A stretch of 64,000 bases of DNA from the NCBI GenBank assembly GCA_016222825.1, contig JACRQF010000005.1, positions 1 through 64,000 of the forward strand, in the 5' to 3' direction. The stretch is from Verrucomicrobiota bacterium (GTDB taxonomy: Bacteria; Verrucomicrobiota; Verrucomicrobiia; CAIQCK01). Every line of letters starts with the position of its first letter. Position 1 is the stretch's first letter. The position numbers and the translations under genes are program-made. Positions 41,510 through 51,702 of the stretch are shown piece after piece. Under the pieces are notes generated by a model. That model searched no databases. It had not been told where the DNA came from and saw only the letters and a program-made list of their open reading frames with translations.

Positions 41510-42565
41510 GTGAGCGAAACCATTGGAGTAGCCATTGCGGGATTGAACGGCGCGGTCGCGTCCACGGTCGTGGCCGGCGTTGAGTTGATCCGGCGCGGGC
41601 TGGCGGAGCCGACGGGGCTGTTGAGCGAAGACCCCGTCGTGCAAAAGCTGGCGGCGCTGGTGCCGCTGAAGCGTCTGGTCTTCGCCGGCTGGGACCCGCG
41701 CCTGGAGACTGAGCTTGAAGCCGCCCTCCGCAACGACGTGGTCGGCGCGGAACAACTCAAGCCCGTCGCCCCCGCGCTGCGCAAGCTGCGCGCCTGGCCC
41801 GCGCGCTGGAGCGTTGCCGCCGCCCGCCGGGACCTCGCCGCGTTTCAGCGCAAGCACCGTCTCGCGCGCGTGGTGGTGGTCAACCTGACCTCGACAGAGC
41901 CTGCCGGCAAGCGCGGCGCATCGGCTATTTACGCCCGCGCCGCCATCGAGTCGGGCTGCCCGTTCATCAACTTCACGCCGAACATCGCCGACGAGCTGCC
42001 CGCGCTGCGCAAGCTCGCGGAGCAACGCGGCGTGCCGCTGGCGGGCAAGGACGGCAAGACGGGCCAGACGATGATGAAGAGCGTGCTCGCGCCGGCGTTT
42101 CGCGCGCGGGCGTTGCGCGTGGCGGGGTGGTTCTCCACGAACCTGCTCGGCAACGAGGACGGCCGCACGCTCAACGATCCCGCCGCGCACCGCGCCAAGC
42201 AGAAGTGCAAGAGCGACCTGCTCGACCAGATGCTCGGCTACGCGGTGCCGTCGCATCTCGTGCAGATCAACTATTACCCGCCGCGCGGCGACAACAAGGA
42301 GGCGTGGGACAACATTGACCTCGTGGGCTTCCTCGGCAAGCCAATGGCGCTGAAGGTGAACTTCCTCTGCCGCGATTCCATCCTCGCCGCGCCGCTGGTG
42401 GTGGACCTGGTGCGGTTCATGGACCTGGCCGCGCACCGCGGCGAGCGAGGGCCACAGGAGTGGCTGAGTTTCTATTTCAAAGCCCCCTACTCGCGCCATC
42501 AGCCCGTGGAGCACGGTCTGGCCGGGCAATACCGCGCGCTGCTGGCTCATCTAGGGCAGGTGTAA
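41510..42565 (+). CDS. Inositol-3-phosphate synthase
   Basis: 351 residues, GTG start. A Rossmann opening (GVAIAGLNGAVASTVVAG), VVVNLTSTEPAG, FINFTPNIADELP, LAGKDGKTGQTMMKSVLAP (the NAD/catalytic Lys region), FSTNLLGNEDGRTL and the C-terminal Lys-containing VPSHLVQINYYPPRGDNKEAWD-type block define the family. It cyclises glucose-6-phosphate to inositol-3-phosphate, for inositol lipids or solutes. It stands alone, with bcp convergent. Confidence 0.93.
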   Translation: MSETIGVAIAGLNGAVASTVVAGVELIRRGLAEPTGLLSEDPVVQKLAALVPLKRLVFAGWDPRLETELEAALRNDVVGAEQLKPVAPALRKLRAWPARWSVAAARRDLAAFQRKHRLARVVVVNLTSTEPAGKRGASAIYARAAIESGCPFINFTPNIADELPALRKLAEQRGVPLAGKDGKTGQTMMKSVLAPAFRARALRVAGWFSTNLLGNEDGRTLNDPAAHRAKQKCKSDLLDQMLGYAVPSHLVQINYYPPRGDNKEAWDNIDLVGFLGKPMALKVNFLCRDSILAAPLVVDLVRFMDLAAHRGERGPQEWLSFYFKAPYSRHQPVEHGLAGQYRALLAHLGQV

Positions 42566-42639
42566 TCGCGGCCGTCCCCTTTGCGTTGTCGCAGCTCCAT
42601 GCCGGTGCGCTGAAGTCAATCGCCCCCACGGGCCAGTCA

Positions 42640-43098
42640 TCACACCGCCGCGAGCACTTCCCCAGCGTGGCCCTTGGGTTTCACCTCGCGGAAAACTCTC
42701 TTCAGCCGGCCGTCGGGGCCGATGACGAAGGTGGTGCGCAACGTGCCCATGTATTCGCGGCCCATGAACTTCTTCCTGGCCCAGACGCCGTAGGCTTGAT
42801 GGATCGCCTTATCCGTGTCGGCCAGCAACACGAAGTTCAGCTTCTGTTTCTCGATAAACCCGGCGTGACTCTTGAGGCTGTCGGTAGAGACGCCGAGGAT
42901 GACCGCACCAGCTTCTCGGAACGCCGCGAGGTGGTCGCGGAACTCGCACGCCTCGACAGTGCAGCCGGGCGTGTTGTCGCGCGGGTAGAAGTAGAGCACC
43001 ACCGTTTGCCCGGCGAGGTCCTTCAACGCGTAGGTCTTTCCGTCGCTGCCAGCCGCCGAGAACGCCGGCGCCTTGTCGCCTTCCTTTAGTTCGCTCAT
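42640..43098 (-). CDS. bcp: Thiol peroxidase, BCP/PrxQ family
   Basis: 152 residues from MSELKEGDKAPAFSAAG. The peroxidatic cysteine and the resolving cysteine five residues on are in DNTPGCTVEACEFRD. VILGVSTDSLKSHAGF and TTFVIGPDGRLKRVF follow. It reduces peroxides using thioredoxin. The ATG overlaps the stop of the PH-like gene. Confidence 0.95.
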   Translation of the reverse strand: MSELKEGDKAPAFSAAGSDGKTYALKDLAGQTVVLYFYPRDNTPGCTVEACEFRDHLAAFREAGAVILGVSTDSLKSHAGFIEKQKLNFVLLADTDKAIHQAYGVWARKKFMGREYMGTLRTTFVIGPDGRLKRVFREVKPKGHAGEVLAAV

Positions 43099-43433
43099 TT
43101 CACGTCCTCCAGTTTCTGCGCCAGCTCGACGATGAACCCGGACGGGTCGTCGGGGGTGATGACGAAGTTGCGAAACCACCCGCTCTTCCGGCGCAGCGTC
43201 ACAGCATTCCAAAGTTTGAAGTTTGTCCAGTGCTCGTTCCAAAACGTGCCGCCGCGGCGGACACACTCGATGTCATCAAGCCGGATGCGCCGCGCGCACC
43301 AGCCGAAGATGAGCACCTCCACGGCGCGCTCGGTAATGCGGTAGCGGAGCGTGGCAACCGCGTAAAGCGACACGGCGATAAGGGCGATATCGGCACCAAT
43401 GATAAGACAGGTTTGGCAGTCGAGAGATTTCAT
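43095..43433 (-). CDS. Small membrane-anchored bacterial PH-like protein
   Basis: 112 residues from MKSLDCQTCLIIGAD. One transmembrane helix (IIGADIALIAVSLYAVATL) precedes a bPH-like beta domain (YRITERAVEVLIFGW, IRLDDIECVRRG, LRRKSGWFRNFVITPDD). Start and stop overlap nth (ATGA) and bcp (ATGA), so the three are translationally coupled. Function unknown. Confidence 0.8.
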   Translation of the reverse strand: MKSLDCQTCLIIGADIALIAVSLYAVATLRYRITERAVEVLIFGWCARRIRLDDIECVRRGGTFWNEHWTNFKLWNAVTLRRKSGWFRNFVITPDDPSGFIVELAQKLEDVK

Positions 43434-44071
43434 CTCTTCACCCCGATCCTGGGGCAGTGCTTGGCCAGTTCGCAATGCTCGCAATCCGGGCCGCGGGCAT
43501 AGCAGCGCCGCCGGCCGTGCCAGATGAGCCAGTGCGAGAACATCGTCCACTGTTCCCGCGGCACCAGCTTCATCAGGTCGCCCTCGATCTTTTCCGGCAG
43601 CTTCTGCTTCGTCAGCCCAATGCGCTGCGAGAGCCGGATGACGTGCGTATCCGTGACGACGCCCTCGTTCTTGCCGAACGCGTTGCCGAGGATGACGTTC
43701 GCGGTCTTGCGGCCGACGCCGTGCAGCGCCGTCAACGCCTCCATTGTGTCCGGCACGCGACCGGAGTGCTTCTCGGCAATGTCCCTGCACGCAGTCTGGA
43801 TTGACTTGGCCTTGTTGCGGAAGAAACCGGTGCTCTGGATCATCTTCTCCAGTTCCGCCAGCGGCGCTGCGGCGTAGTCGGCGGCGGTTTTGAAGCGCGC
43901 GAAGAGCGCGGGCGTGACCATGTTGACGCGCTTGTCGGTGCATTGCGCCGAGAGGATGGTGGCAACGAGCAGTTCGAGCGGCGTGGTGAAGTTCAGTTCG
44001 CAATGCGCGCTGGGATAGGTCTTGTTCAGCGCGGCGATGAGCTTGGAGATGGGCGGAGCCTTGGTTGCCAT
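43430..44071 (-). CDS. nth: Endonuclease III
   Basis: 213 residues from MATKAPPISKLIAAL. Catalytic residues are present: Lys in LSAQCTDKRVN, Asp in VVTDTHVIRLSQRIG. The helix-hairpin-helix motif is LHGVGRKTANVILG. The 4Fe-4S cysteines follow the C-x6-C-x2-C-x5-C spacing (CYARGPDCEHCELAKHC). It removes oxidised pyrimidines from DNA. It heads an overlapping nth-PH-bcp operon, which links DNA and oxidative damage defence. Confidence 0.96.
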   Translation of the reverse strand: MATKAPPISKLIAALNKTYPSAHCELNFTTPLELLVATILSAQCTDKRVNMVTPALFARFKTAADYAAAPLAELEKMIQSTGFFRNKAKSIQTACRDIAEKHSGRVPDTMEALTALHGVGRKTANVILGNAFGKNEGVVTDTHVIRLSQRIGLTKQKLPEKIEGDLMKLVPREQWTMFSHWLIWHGRRRCYARGPDCEHCELAKHCPRIGVKR

Positions 44072-44177
44072 GACGGAGGAATTAGCCACAAAGAAGAGCA
44101 AAAGGCACGAAAAAGTCGGCAGTGAAGTTGGAGTGTCGGCTTGTCGTGGTCACGCCGGCTTCTGTATCATTCAGCGC

Positions 44178-45089
44178 ATGATATCTTTCGCTTCTCGCCG
44201 CACACTCCTGATAACGCTTTGGTTTTCATTCCTTTTCGCGGCCTTTGGCCAGCAGGCCGAGCAGCCGATCTTCCGGTTTGGCATTGTGGCGGACGTGCAA
44301 TACGCGGACAAGCCGGCGCGAGGGAAGCGGCGCTACAACGAGTCGGCGGAGAAGCTGCGCGCGTGCGTCGCGGACTTCAAACAGCAGGAACTGGCTTTCG
44401 TCGCCAACCTCGGCGACAGCATTGACGGCGACGCCGCGAGGTCGCCGGCGGACATGGCTCTGATCGCGGGCATCTTCCGCCAACTCTCATGTCCTGTCCG
44501 GCACGTGATCGGCAATCACTGTCTCAACGTGCCCCGTCCCGCTTTGCTGAAGGAGCTTGGGCTGAAGTCGCCTTACTACGAGTTCGACCGCGGCCGTTGG
44601 CGCTTTCTCGTGCTGGACGGCATGGACGTGAGCTACTCATCGCCCGAAGGCTCGAAGCAGGCGAAGGAGGCGAAGATCTGCCTGGAAAGGAATCCCAAGC
44701 TGAGCAAATACGCCGGCGCCATCGGCGAGAAACAGATGGCGTGGTTGCGAGAGCAACTTGCGGACGCAGCGCGGCAAAAACAGCGGGTTATGGTGTTCTG
44801 TCATCATCCGATCCTCGCCGCCGCCAGCAGTCCGGGGGCGATCCTTTGGAACGCCGCGGAAGTCGAGGCCTTGCTGGTTCAGTCAGGCTGCGTCGTCGCG
44901 TGGATCAACGGTCATGACCACAAGGGCGGCTACGCGGTTGCCAACGGCATCCATCACCTGACCGTTCAGGGCATGGTCGAGTCGCCGACCGGCGGCACCA
45001 GCTACGCCATCGCGTCGGTGTTCGCGACGCGCATCGTCATCGAGGGAAGAGGAACGACGCCATCGCGCGTGCTGGAAATCAAGCCGTAG
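44178..45089 (+). CDS. Secreted metallophosphoesterase (ADPRibase-Mn-like)
   Basis: 303 residues from MISFASRRTLLITLW, with a signal peptide ending near AAFGQQ. Metal ligands of the calcineurin-like fold are in order: FGIVADVQYAD, NLGDSID, VIGNHC, FCHHPI and NGHDHKGGY. The layout resembles Mn-dependent ADP-ribose/CDP-alcohol diphosphatases. Substrate not proven. Confidence 0.88.
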   Translation: MISFASRRTLLITLWFSFLFAAFGQQAEQPIFRFGIVADVQYADKPARGKRRYNESAEKLRACVADFKQQELAFVANLGDSIDGDAARSPADMALIAGIFRQLSCPVRHVIGNHCLNVPRPALLKELGLKSPYYEFDRGRWRFLVLDGMDVSYSSPEGSKQAKEAKICLERNPKLSKYAGAIGEKQMAWLREQLADAARQKQRVMVFCHHPILAAASSPGAILWNAAEVEALLVQSGCVVAWINGHDHKGGYAVANGIHHLTVQGMVESPTGGTSYAIASVFATRIVIEGRGTTPSRVLEIKP

Positions 45090-45098
45090 CGCGGGCGC

Positions 45099-46007
45099 TT
45101 ACGGGTTCCATTTCGTCTTGACGATGGCCTGTGTGCCTTCGTCGGCGCAACCCATGTCCACGAGACGCTGGAAGTCGCGGCGGGCGAGTTGGGTGACGGG
45201 CAGGTCGAGGCCAAGCTGGGCGGCGGCTTCGAGGGCGATGCGAAGGTCTTTGTTCTGGAGGCCGGCTTTGAAACCGGGGCGGAAATCACCGGCGATGGCG
45301 CGGGGGGCGAGGTTTGTCAGCATCCACGAGCCGGCCGCGCCGCTGGCGACGATCTGGCGGGTTTTTTCGAGGTCGAGGCCGGCGGCCTTGGCGAGAGCGA
45401 GCGCCTCGGCCATCGCGCAGAGGTGGATCGCGCCAAGGATTTGGTTGATGGCCTTGGTCATCTGGCCCGCGCCGTTCGGGCCAACGTGGAGGACGGTCTT
45501 GCCGAGCCGCTGGAGCAACGGCAGCGCGCGCTGGAAGATTTTCTCGTCGCCGCCAACCATGATCGCGAGCGTGGCTTCGATCGCGCCCTTCTCGCCGCCG
45601 GTGACGGGCGCGTCGAGGAAGTGCGCGCCCTTCCCTTCCAAGAGCGCGGCGATGCGGGTGGCGGTGGCGGGCGCGACGGTGGAGTTGTCCACGACGATGC
45701 TGCCGGGGCGCACGCCATCAATCACGCCGTTGGGTTCGTCCGCGCCGCCGAGTATGACGGCTTCAAGATCGGGCGAGTCGGTGACGTTGGTGAAGATGAT
45801 GTCGCTGGCTTCGGCGACAGCCCGCGGTGAGTCGGCAACGCGTGCGCCGGCGGCGGCGAGCGGCTCGGCCTTGATGCGAGTGCGGTTGAAGACGGTGAGC
45901 GGATAGCCGGCACTCAGGAGATGGCCAGCCATCGGGCGACCCATGATGCCGAGGCCAATGTAGCCGACGCGGGGGAGAGATGAGTTGGCGTTGGTTGTTG
46001 ATTTCAT
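45099..46007 (-). CDS. Beta-hydroxyacid dehydrogenase family NAD(P) oxidoreductase
   Basis: 302 residues. The N-terminal Rossmann motif is GYIGLGIMGRPMAGHLL. The substrate motif is LDAPVTGGEKGA, the catalytic lysine is in GAGQMTKAINQI, and the C-terminal helical domain contains NKDLRIALEAA. Best matched to 3-hydroxyisobutyrate or 2-hydroxy-3-oxopropionate (tartronate semialdehyde) reductases; which one cannot be decided. 46008-46172 upstream has no further gene. Confidence 0.9.
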   Translation of the reverse strand: MKSTTNANSSLPRVGYIGLGIMGRPMAGHLLSAGYPLTVFNRTRIKAEPLAAAGARVADSPRAVAEASDIIFTNVTDSPDLEAVILGGADEPNGVIDGVRPGSIVVDNSTVAPATATRIAALLEGKGAHFLDAPVTGGEKGAIEATLAIMVGGDEKIFQRALPLLQRLGKTVLHVGPNGAGQMTKAINQILGAIHLCAMAEALALAKAAGLDLEKTRQIVASGAAGSWMLTNLAPRAIAGDFRPGFKAGLQNKDLRIALEAAAQLGLDLPVTQLARRDFQRLVDMGCADEGTQAIVKTKWNP

Positions 46008-46172
46008 GGCAGGGAGAAGCGATGCCCGCTAAACATGTGAAATGACGCTAAAAGCGGATACTGTGAACTGGAAAGACGCGAAGCGGAAGTTCGTGTCGGC
46101 TTCGTCTCATGCTGGTTCTCGATGCTCCAGCCGCTCGGCTGCCGGCGTTCTCTCGCCAGCCGGCCAATCTGC

Positions 46173-49100
46173 TTACTTCTTGCCGGGCGGCGGGGGCGGC
46201 GGCAGTTTGGCGAGCGCGTCCTTGGCCTTGGGAGTGTGGGGATCGTTGGGGAATCCTTTCAGACAGCCTTCGTAGGCTTTGCGCGCATCTTCAGGGCGGT
46301 TGAGCTTTTCCGCCGCCTGGCCGGACATATAGAGCGCCTCGGCGACGATCTCGTCGAAGGTGAGGTAGAGGTCGGCACACCTGGCGAAGTTGGAGTAGGC
46401 AGCCTCGTAATCAGCGGCGGCCTGGTCGGGCGTGGTGGCGGCGCGGCCCATGAGGCTGTGGCCCATGCCGAGGACGGCGCGGGCGCGGGCTTTGCTGACG
46501 CCGCGGGTGGTGTCCACGTATTCTTTATATTTCGCGAGGGATTCAGTGAACTTGGCTTCCTGGAGAAGGATGTCCGCCATGCCGAGTTGGGCGTCGGCTT
46601 TCTTCTTGCAGTTGGCAAGGGCGCGCTCCTCCATGCTGAGTTTGTCGGGCTTGAGCTTGCCCTTGGCGAGGCCATCGAGGACGTCGGTGAACATGGAGAA
46701 CTGTTTGCGGGCGTTGGCGGCGTCTTTCTTCATGAAGCAGGCGTAACCAATCCCATATTGCGCCTCGGCCCATGTGGGCCACTCGCCGGCCTTCTTGGCA
46801 GCATCGCTCATTTTCTGGTAGATGCCGACGGCTTCCGCATATTTGGCGTTGTCTATGAGCGCCTTGGCGTAGGCTTCATAGGAGATCGCGTCGAGGGGCA
46901 CGTCCGGGCCTTCCTTGACGGCGCGCTCGAAGGTGGCCAGCGCGCGCTTGGGGTCGCCGGTGGCGTTTTGGAGGTTGCCGAGAGCGAAGAGGGCGTTGAC
47001 CTTCAGCACCGTGTTCTTGCCGGCGGGGCCGGCGAGCAGGTCGTTGTAGTATTTCTCGACGCCGGCGCCGTCAATGATCTTCGCGCGAAGCTTGAGCGTC
47101 AGCAGTTCGAGGATGCCGCTGGTAGCGGTGGTGGCCGCCGGCGCTTCGGGGAAGTTCGCCATCGTTTGTTCGTAGGCAGTGAGAGCCTTCGCGGCGTATT
47201 CGTCCCAGAGCTTGGCTTTGTCCGGCGTCAAGAGCGCGCGGGACCGTCCCAGCGCGCCTGCCGCCGCCGCCCAAGATTGGCCGACGCGCAGGGAAGCTTC
47301 CGACGCCACGCCGCTGGTGGGGAAGTTTTTGGCGACGATCTCGAACTCTGCCGCAGCTTCCGCGTTCTTGCCCTGGACCTGGTAGTTGTAACCGACCCAG
47401 AAGTGGGCGTCAGCCTGGAGCGGCGACTCCTTGAACTTCTGGCTCAACTCCTGGAACGCCTTCGTCATCAAGTCGAACTCCTTGGCCTGAAAGTAAGCCA
47501 TGCCGATGCGATACTGCGCCATCGGGGCCGTCTGCGGATCGTTCGGCGCGCGGTTGATGACTTCCTTGTAAGCGCCAACGGCGTTCTTGAGTGATTCCTT
47601 GGCGCTTGCGGCGTCGTTCTTTTCGAGCGCGATCTGGACCTTGCCGGAATACGCCTCGCCGAGTTGGAGGAGCGCGGACGGCAGCAGCGCCGACGTGGCG
47701 AACCGCTCCTTGAACTGCGTTAGTTCCGTGACAGCCTCATCGAACCGCTTCAGGGAAACCAGTGTCGCGCCGACTTGGAGGTTGGCGTCGTCTATGAAAT
47801 CCTCGTCGGGATATTTCTCGCGGACTTCCTTGAAGGTCTTCAAGGCGTCGTCGAGCTTGTTCAACTGGCGATACACCTGCGCCAGACGGTGCGTGATCTG
47901 GCCGCTGAACTTGCCTTTACCGGCGTAAGCTTTCTGATACGCCAGAATCTGCTCCAGGGCCTTTTCCGCTTCGCCCTTGTTGACGAGGATGGAGCTTTTG
48001 GTGACAATCGCCTCCTCGGATGCCGATGTCTTCGGGTAATCCGCTATGACACGGTCGCACATCACGAGCGCGTCATCGGGACGCTCCTTCATCCAGTAGA
48101 GCTTGGCCAGGAGGATGCCGTTGTCCTGGGCGATGGGGTCTTTCGGGAACTCCTGCTGGAACTGGTCGTAGAACTTCCGCGCCTCTTCCACGTTCTGAAG
48201 GCCCATCTGGACACGGAAATTGGTGTCGAGGGTGAACTTCTTGTCTTCCTTCGTCGCTTCCGCCGGCAAACTGGCCAGCAGATGGCGGCAAAGGATGTCG
48301 GCCTCCATCCAAAGCTCCTGCGCCATGTAGCAGACGGCGGTGCCGAGCCACGAGGAAATGTAGAGGTCGGGGTTGCGCTTGATGGACTCCAGCTTGCCCA
48401 CCTCCTGCTGCAAGTATTCCTTGAACTTCACCACGGCGGGCGCGTTGACGCCGCCTTGGTTCCGGTATTGCACCGCCATCTTGGAGTAGTAGTCGTTGAG
48501 TTGGGTCACTTTCGCCTGCTGGCTCTGGATGATCTCAGCCTTCGGGCGGACCTGGCGATAGAAGAAGATCGCATCCGCGTAGAGCTTCTGTTCATACCAC
48601 ATCTGCGCGGCGCTGATGGCCGCGTCGCTGGCCACCGCCATGTCGGCGCCGGGCCGCATGAGCTGGATAAACAGTGCCTTCGATTGCTCCAGAGTTTTCG
48701 CGCCCTCGGCCTTCTGGTCCGACTTGATCTGTGCCGCGGCCTTCGCGGCAAGAATCCGGGCGCGCAGGAAATGCGACGCCGGAATCTGCATGCTGTTCGG
48801 GAACTGCTGCTGGAAGGTGTCCACGTCCTTGATGGCGTCGTCATACACGCCGCGGAACATCTTCGCGGCGGCGCGGCCGAACATCGCTTCATCACGGGCT
48901 TCGCTCTTGGGATAAACCTTAAGGAAGTCATCGAACGTGGCGATGGACTTGTCCAGATCGGCGTTCTTGACCTTCGGGTCCTTTTGCGTCTCCGCCTGCC
49001 GTCCGTAAGCCTGCGCCATCATCAACGTCGCGGCCTCGCGGATCGCGGGGTTGGGGAACGTGGGAGCCGAGAGCGGCGTGAGGATCTTGATCGCCTCGGC

Positions 49101-49382
49101 TTGCGAGCCTTTCAGGAAGTGCGCGTAGGCAAGCTTGTATCGGGCCTCGTTGGCGCGCACCGAAGCGGTGCGCGTTGTGGCAAACTCCGTCATCACCTTG
49201 ATGGCGGTGTCGAAGTCGCCTTTGTCCAAGGCCTCCTGGCCCCGGGCGAACAGCGCCTCCTCGGACTCCGCCGCCAGCGCGCCCGGCGCACAGCCGAGCA
49301 GCGCCGCCGCCAACAACGCCAGCCACACGCCGCACCGCATCCTTCGCGGTGACGGCCCCACGGCGAGGGAAGCTCTCCTCAT
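46173..49382 (-). CDS. Giant secreted TPR protein
   Basis: 1,069 residues. A signal peptide (GVWLALLAAALLGCAPGALA; the LLGC could also be a lipobox) is followed by roughly 20 TPR-like helical pairs from residue 40 to the end (for example ALFARGQEALDKGDFDTAI and AQYRIGMAYFQAKEFDLM). The tail is PPPPPPGKK. It resembles the TPR gene of the exb operon in style and is likely an outer-membrane or periplasmic scaffold. It lies 16 bp downstream of pnp on the same strand. Confidence 0.9.
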   Translation of the reverse strand: MRRASLAVGPSPRRMRCGVWLALLAAALLGCAPGALAAESEEALFARGQEALDKGDFDTAIKVMTEFATTRTASVRANEARYKLAYAHFLKGSQAEAIKILTPLSAPTFPNPAIREAATLMMAQAYGRQAETQKDPKVKNADLDKSIATFDDFLKVYPKSEARDEAMFGRAAAKMFRGVYDDAIKDVDTFQQQFPNSMQIPASHFLRARILAAKAAAQIKSDQKAEGAKTLEQSKALFIQLMRPGADMAVASDAAISAAQMWYEQKLYADAIFFYRQVRPKAEIIQSQQAKVTQLNDYYSKMAVQYRNQGGVNAPAVVKFKEYLQQEVGKLESIKRNPDLYISSWLGTAVCYMAQELWMEADILCRHLLASLPAEATKEDKKFTLDTNFRVQMGLQNVEEARKFYDQFQQEFPKDPIAQDNGILLAKLYWMKERPDDALVMCDRVIADYPKTSASEEAIVTKSSILVNKGEAEKALEQILAYQKAYAGKGKFSGQITHRLAQVYRQLNKLDDALKTFKEVREKYPDEDFIDDANLQVGATLVSLKRFDEAVTELTQFKERFATSALLPSALLQLGEAYSGKVQIALEKNDAASAKESLKNAVGAYKEVINRAPNDPQTAPMAQYRIGMAYFQAKEFDLMTKAFQELSQKFKESPLQADAHFWVGYNYQVQGKNAEAAAEFEIVAKNFPTSGVASEASLRVGQSWAAAAGALGRSRALLTPDKAKLWDEYAAKALTAYEQTMANFPEAPAATTATSGILELLTLKLRAKIIDGAGVEKYYNDLLAGPAGKNTVLKVNALFALGNLQNATGDPKRALATFERAVKEGPDVPLDAISYEAYAKALIDNAKYAEAVGIYQKMSDAAKKAGEWPTWAEAQYGIGYACFMKKDAANARKQFSMFTDVLDGLAKGKLKPDKLSMEERALANCKKKADAQLGMADILLQEAKFTESLAKYKEYVDTTRGVSKARARAVLGMGHSLMGRAATTPDQAAADYEAAYSNFARCADLYLTFDEIVAEALYMSGQAAEKLNRPEDARKAYEGCLKGFPNDPHTPKAKDALAKLPPPPPPGKK

Positions 49383-49398
49383 AGGTGCCTTTCGCTGA

Positions 49399-51519
49399 TT
49401 ATTTCTTTTCTGCCGCCGAAGCGTCTTTTTCCGCCAACGCGGCCTTACGGCTCAATTTAACACGGCCCTTCTCGTCCACACCGATGCACTTGACCCAAAT
49501 CTCATCGCCCATCTTGCAAACATCCTCCACCTGACGGACACGGAAGTCTGCCAGTTCGGAAATATGGACCAAGCCATCCTTGCCCGGCAACACCTCGACG
49601 AACGCGCCGAACTCCTTGATCGTAACAACCTTGCCGCGATAAACCTTGCCAACCTCGATCTCCGCGGTCATGCCGCTGATGATCTCGCGGGCGCGCGCCA
49701 TGCCGTCCGGGTTCGTCGAGAACACGAATACGCTGCCATCATCCTCGATGTCAATCTTGCAGCCCGTCTCCTCGGTGATCTTCTTGATCGTCTTGCCGCC
49801 GGGGCCGATGAGCAGGCCAATCTTGTCGGGCGGAATCCGCAGGGTTTCCATCCGCGGCGCGTATTTGCTCAGTTCAGGCCGCGGCGCGGCGAGCGTCTTG
49901 GCCATGATGTCGAGAATCTGCATCCGCGCGGCTTTCGCTTGCGCGAACGCCTGGCGGGTCAGTTCCAGCGTCAGGCCCTGAATCTTCAGGTCCACTTGGA
50001 AGCCGGTGATGCCCTGCCGCGTGCCGGCCACCTTGAAGTCCATGTCGCCGAAGTGGTCTTCGGAACCGAGGATGTCCGTGATCAACACGCCCTTCTGGCG
50101 GTTACCCGGCTCGGTAATCAAACCAATCGAAATACCCGCGACGGGCGCCTTGATCGGCACGCCCGCATCCATCAACGCCAAACAGCCGGCGCAAACGGTC
50201 GCCATCGAGGTCGAGCCGTTCGAGGACATGATCTCGCTCGTGATGCGCGTCGTGTAGGGCCACTTGTCCGGCGTCGGCAGCACCATCTCCAGCGAACGCT
50301 CCGCCAGCGCGCCGTGGCCGATCTCGCGACGGCCGGGACCGGCAATGCGGCCGGTTTCGCCAGTCGAGAACGGCGGGAAGTTGTAATGAAGCAGGAACCG
50401 TTTCTCCGGCGAGCCGCCGGTATAGGAGTCCAGTTCCTGGATGTCCGCCAGCGAGCCAAGCGTGGTAATCGCCAGCGCCTGCGTCTCGCCGCGCGCGAAG
50501 AGCGCCGAGCCGTGCGGACGCGGCAACACCGACACCTCCGCGCTGATCGGCCTCAACTGGTCAAGCCCGCGACCATCCGGACGACGGCTGTTGGCCAGCA
50601 CGTATTTGCGGATTTGATCATACTCCACCGCGTCAAAAGCCATCTTGACGAGGCTCTCCTCAACCTTCGGGTCTTCGGCTTGCGCAGCAGCGAGCAGTTC
50701 CTGGTAAACAGCGGTCACAGCACTGATTCGCGCCTGTTTGCCCTGCGTTGCCAACGCGGCCAACATCTTCGGCCCCGCCAGAGCGTGCGCCTTGGCTTGG
50801 AGAGCCTCCGGCACGGTCCGAAGCGTGACCTGACGCTTGGTGACGCCAAGTTGCTGCGCGAGTTGCTTCTGCGCAGCCACAATCTGCTTCACAATGCCTT
50901 GGGCAAAATCAACCGCCGCCATCACTTCATCTTCCGAAAGCTCCTGCGCGCAGCCTTCGATCATCACCATATCGGTTTCGTTGCCGACGTAGATGAGGTC
51001 GAGATCGCTGTCGGGCATCTGCGAGTGCGTCGGGTTGGCAACGAACTGCTTGTTGATGCGGCCGATGCGGACGGCGCCGAGCGGGCCGTTCCACGGGATG
51101 TCGCTGAGCGTCAACGCCGCGCTGGCGCCGTTGATGGCGAGGATGTCGGAATCGTTCTCTAAATCGGCGGAGAGGAGGATGGACATGACCTGCACTTCGC
51201 AGAAATAGCCTTCGGGGAAGAGCGGCCGGATGGGGCGGTCAATCATGCGGGCGGTGAGGATTTCCTTCTCGGTGGGGCGGCCTTCGCGCTTGAAGTAGCC
51301 GCCGGGGAACTTGCCCGAGGCGCTGGCCTTCTCGCGATAGTCCACCTGGAGCGGGAAGAAGTCCTTCCCAGCTTGGGGTTTGTTGGCCGCCACCGCCGCC
51401 ACGAAGACGACGGTTTCGCCGAGTTGGACTGTCACCGCGCCGTCCGCCTGAAGGGCGAGCTTGCCGGTTTCGATAATGAGGTCGTTATTGCCGATGTTGA
51501 TACGGATGGATTGTTGCAT
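49399..51519 (-). CDS. pnp: Polynucleotide phosphorylase
   Basis: 706 residues from [15 protein letters not shown]. Two RNase PH domains are seen ([45 protein letters not shown]), then a KH domain ([15 protein letters not shown]) and an S1 domain ([20 protein letters not shown]). It degrades RNA 3' to 5'. It follows rpsO on the same strand, the classic rpsO-pnp arrangement, with a hairpin between. Confidence 0.97.
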   Translation of the reverse strand: MQQSIRINIGNNDLIIETGKLALQADGAVTVQLGETVVFVAAVAANKPQAGKDFFPLQVDYREKASASGKFPGGYFKREGRPTEKEILTARMIDRPIRPLFPEGYFCEVQVMSILLSADLENDSDILAINGASAALTLSDIPWNGPLGAVRIGRINKQFVANPTHSQMPDSDLDLIYVGNETDMVMIEGCAQELSEDEVMAAVDFAQGIVKQIVAAQKQLAQQLGVTKRQVTLRTVPEALQAKAHALAGPKMLAALATQGKQARISAVTAVYQELLAAAQAEDPKVEESLVKMAFDAVEYDQIRKYVLANSRRPDGRGLDQLRPISAEVSVLPRPHGSALFARGETQALAITTLGSLADIQELDSYTGGSPEKRFLLHYNFPPFSTGETGRIAGPGRREIGHGALAERSLEMVLPTPDKWPYTTRITSEIMSSNGSTSMATVCAGCLALMDAGVPIKAPVAGISIGLITEPGNRQKGVLITDILGSEDHFGDMDFKVAGTRQGITGFQVDLKIQGLTLELTRQAFAQAKAARMQILDIMAKTLAAPRPELSKYAPRMETLRIPPDKIGLLIGPGGKTIKKITEETGCKIDIEDDGSVFVFSTNPDGMARAREIISGMTAEIEVGKVYRGKVVTIKEFGAFVEVLPGKDGLVHISELADFRVRQVEDVCKMGDEIWVKCIGVDEKGRVKLSRKAALAEKDASAAEKK

Positions 51520-51558
51520 GGTTCCTATGGCGCATGCCCACCCCACTACCGGAAGAGC

Positions 51559-51597
51559 TTCAAAGAGAACAGCGGCCCCTGCTCTGCACTCTTTGAA
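51559..51597 (-). promoter_or_regulatory. Hairpin in the pnp leader
   Basis: TTCAAAGAG (51559-51567) pairs with CTCTTTGAA (51589-51597) in the 5' leader of pnp. In enterobacteria a leader stem is the RNase III/PNPase autoregulation site; whether that applies here is inference. Confidence 0.4.
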
Positions 51598-51654
51598 ACC
51601 TTCCCGTCTCGCGGGCAGGCTGCTTGGGTTGTTGTTGTTTCAGTTGAAATTCCC

Positions 51655-51692
51655 AGCCCTCGCCCCGGCAGGAAAAGCACGGGGCGAGGGCT
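51655..51692 (-). terminator. Strong hairpin between rpsO and pnp
   Basis: AGCCCTCGCCCCG (51655-51667) and CGGGGCGAGGGCT (51680-51692) form a perfect 13-bp stem just after rpsO. It is probably an attenuator or RNA-processing site between the two genes. Confidence 0.7.
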
Positions 51693-51702
51693 GAAAGATG
51701 GA

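Noticed and set aside
49564..51162. 532-codon plus-strand frame opposite pnp
   Set aside because: Shadow of a certain housekeeping gene.
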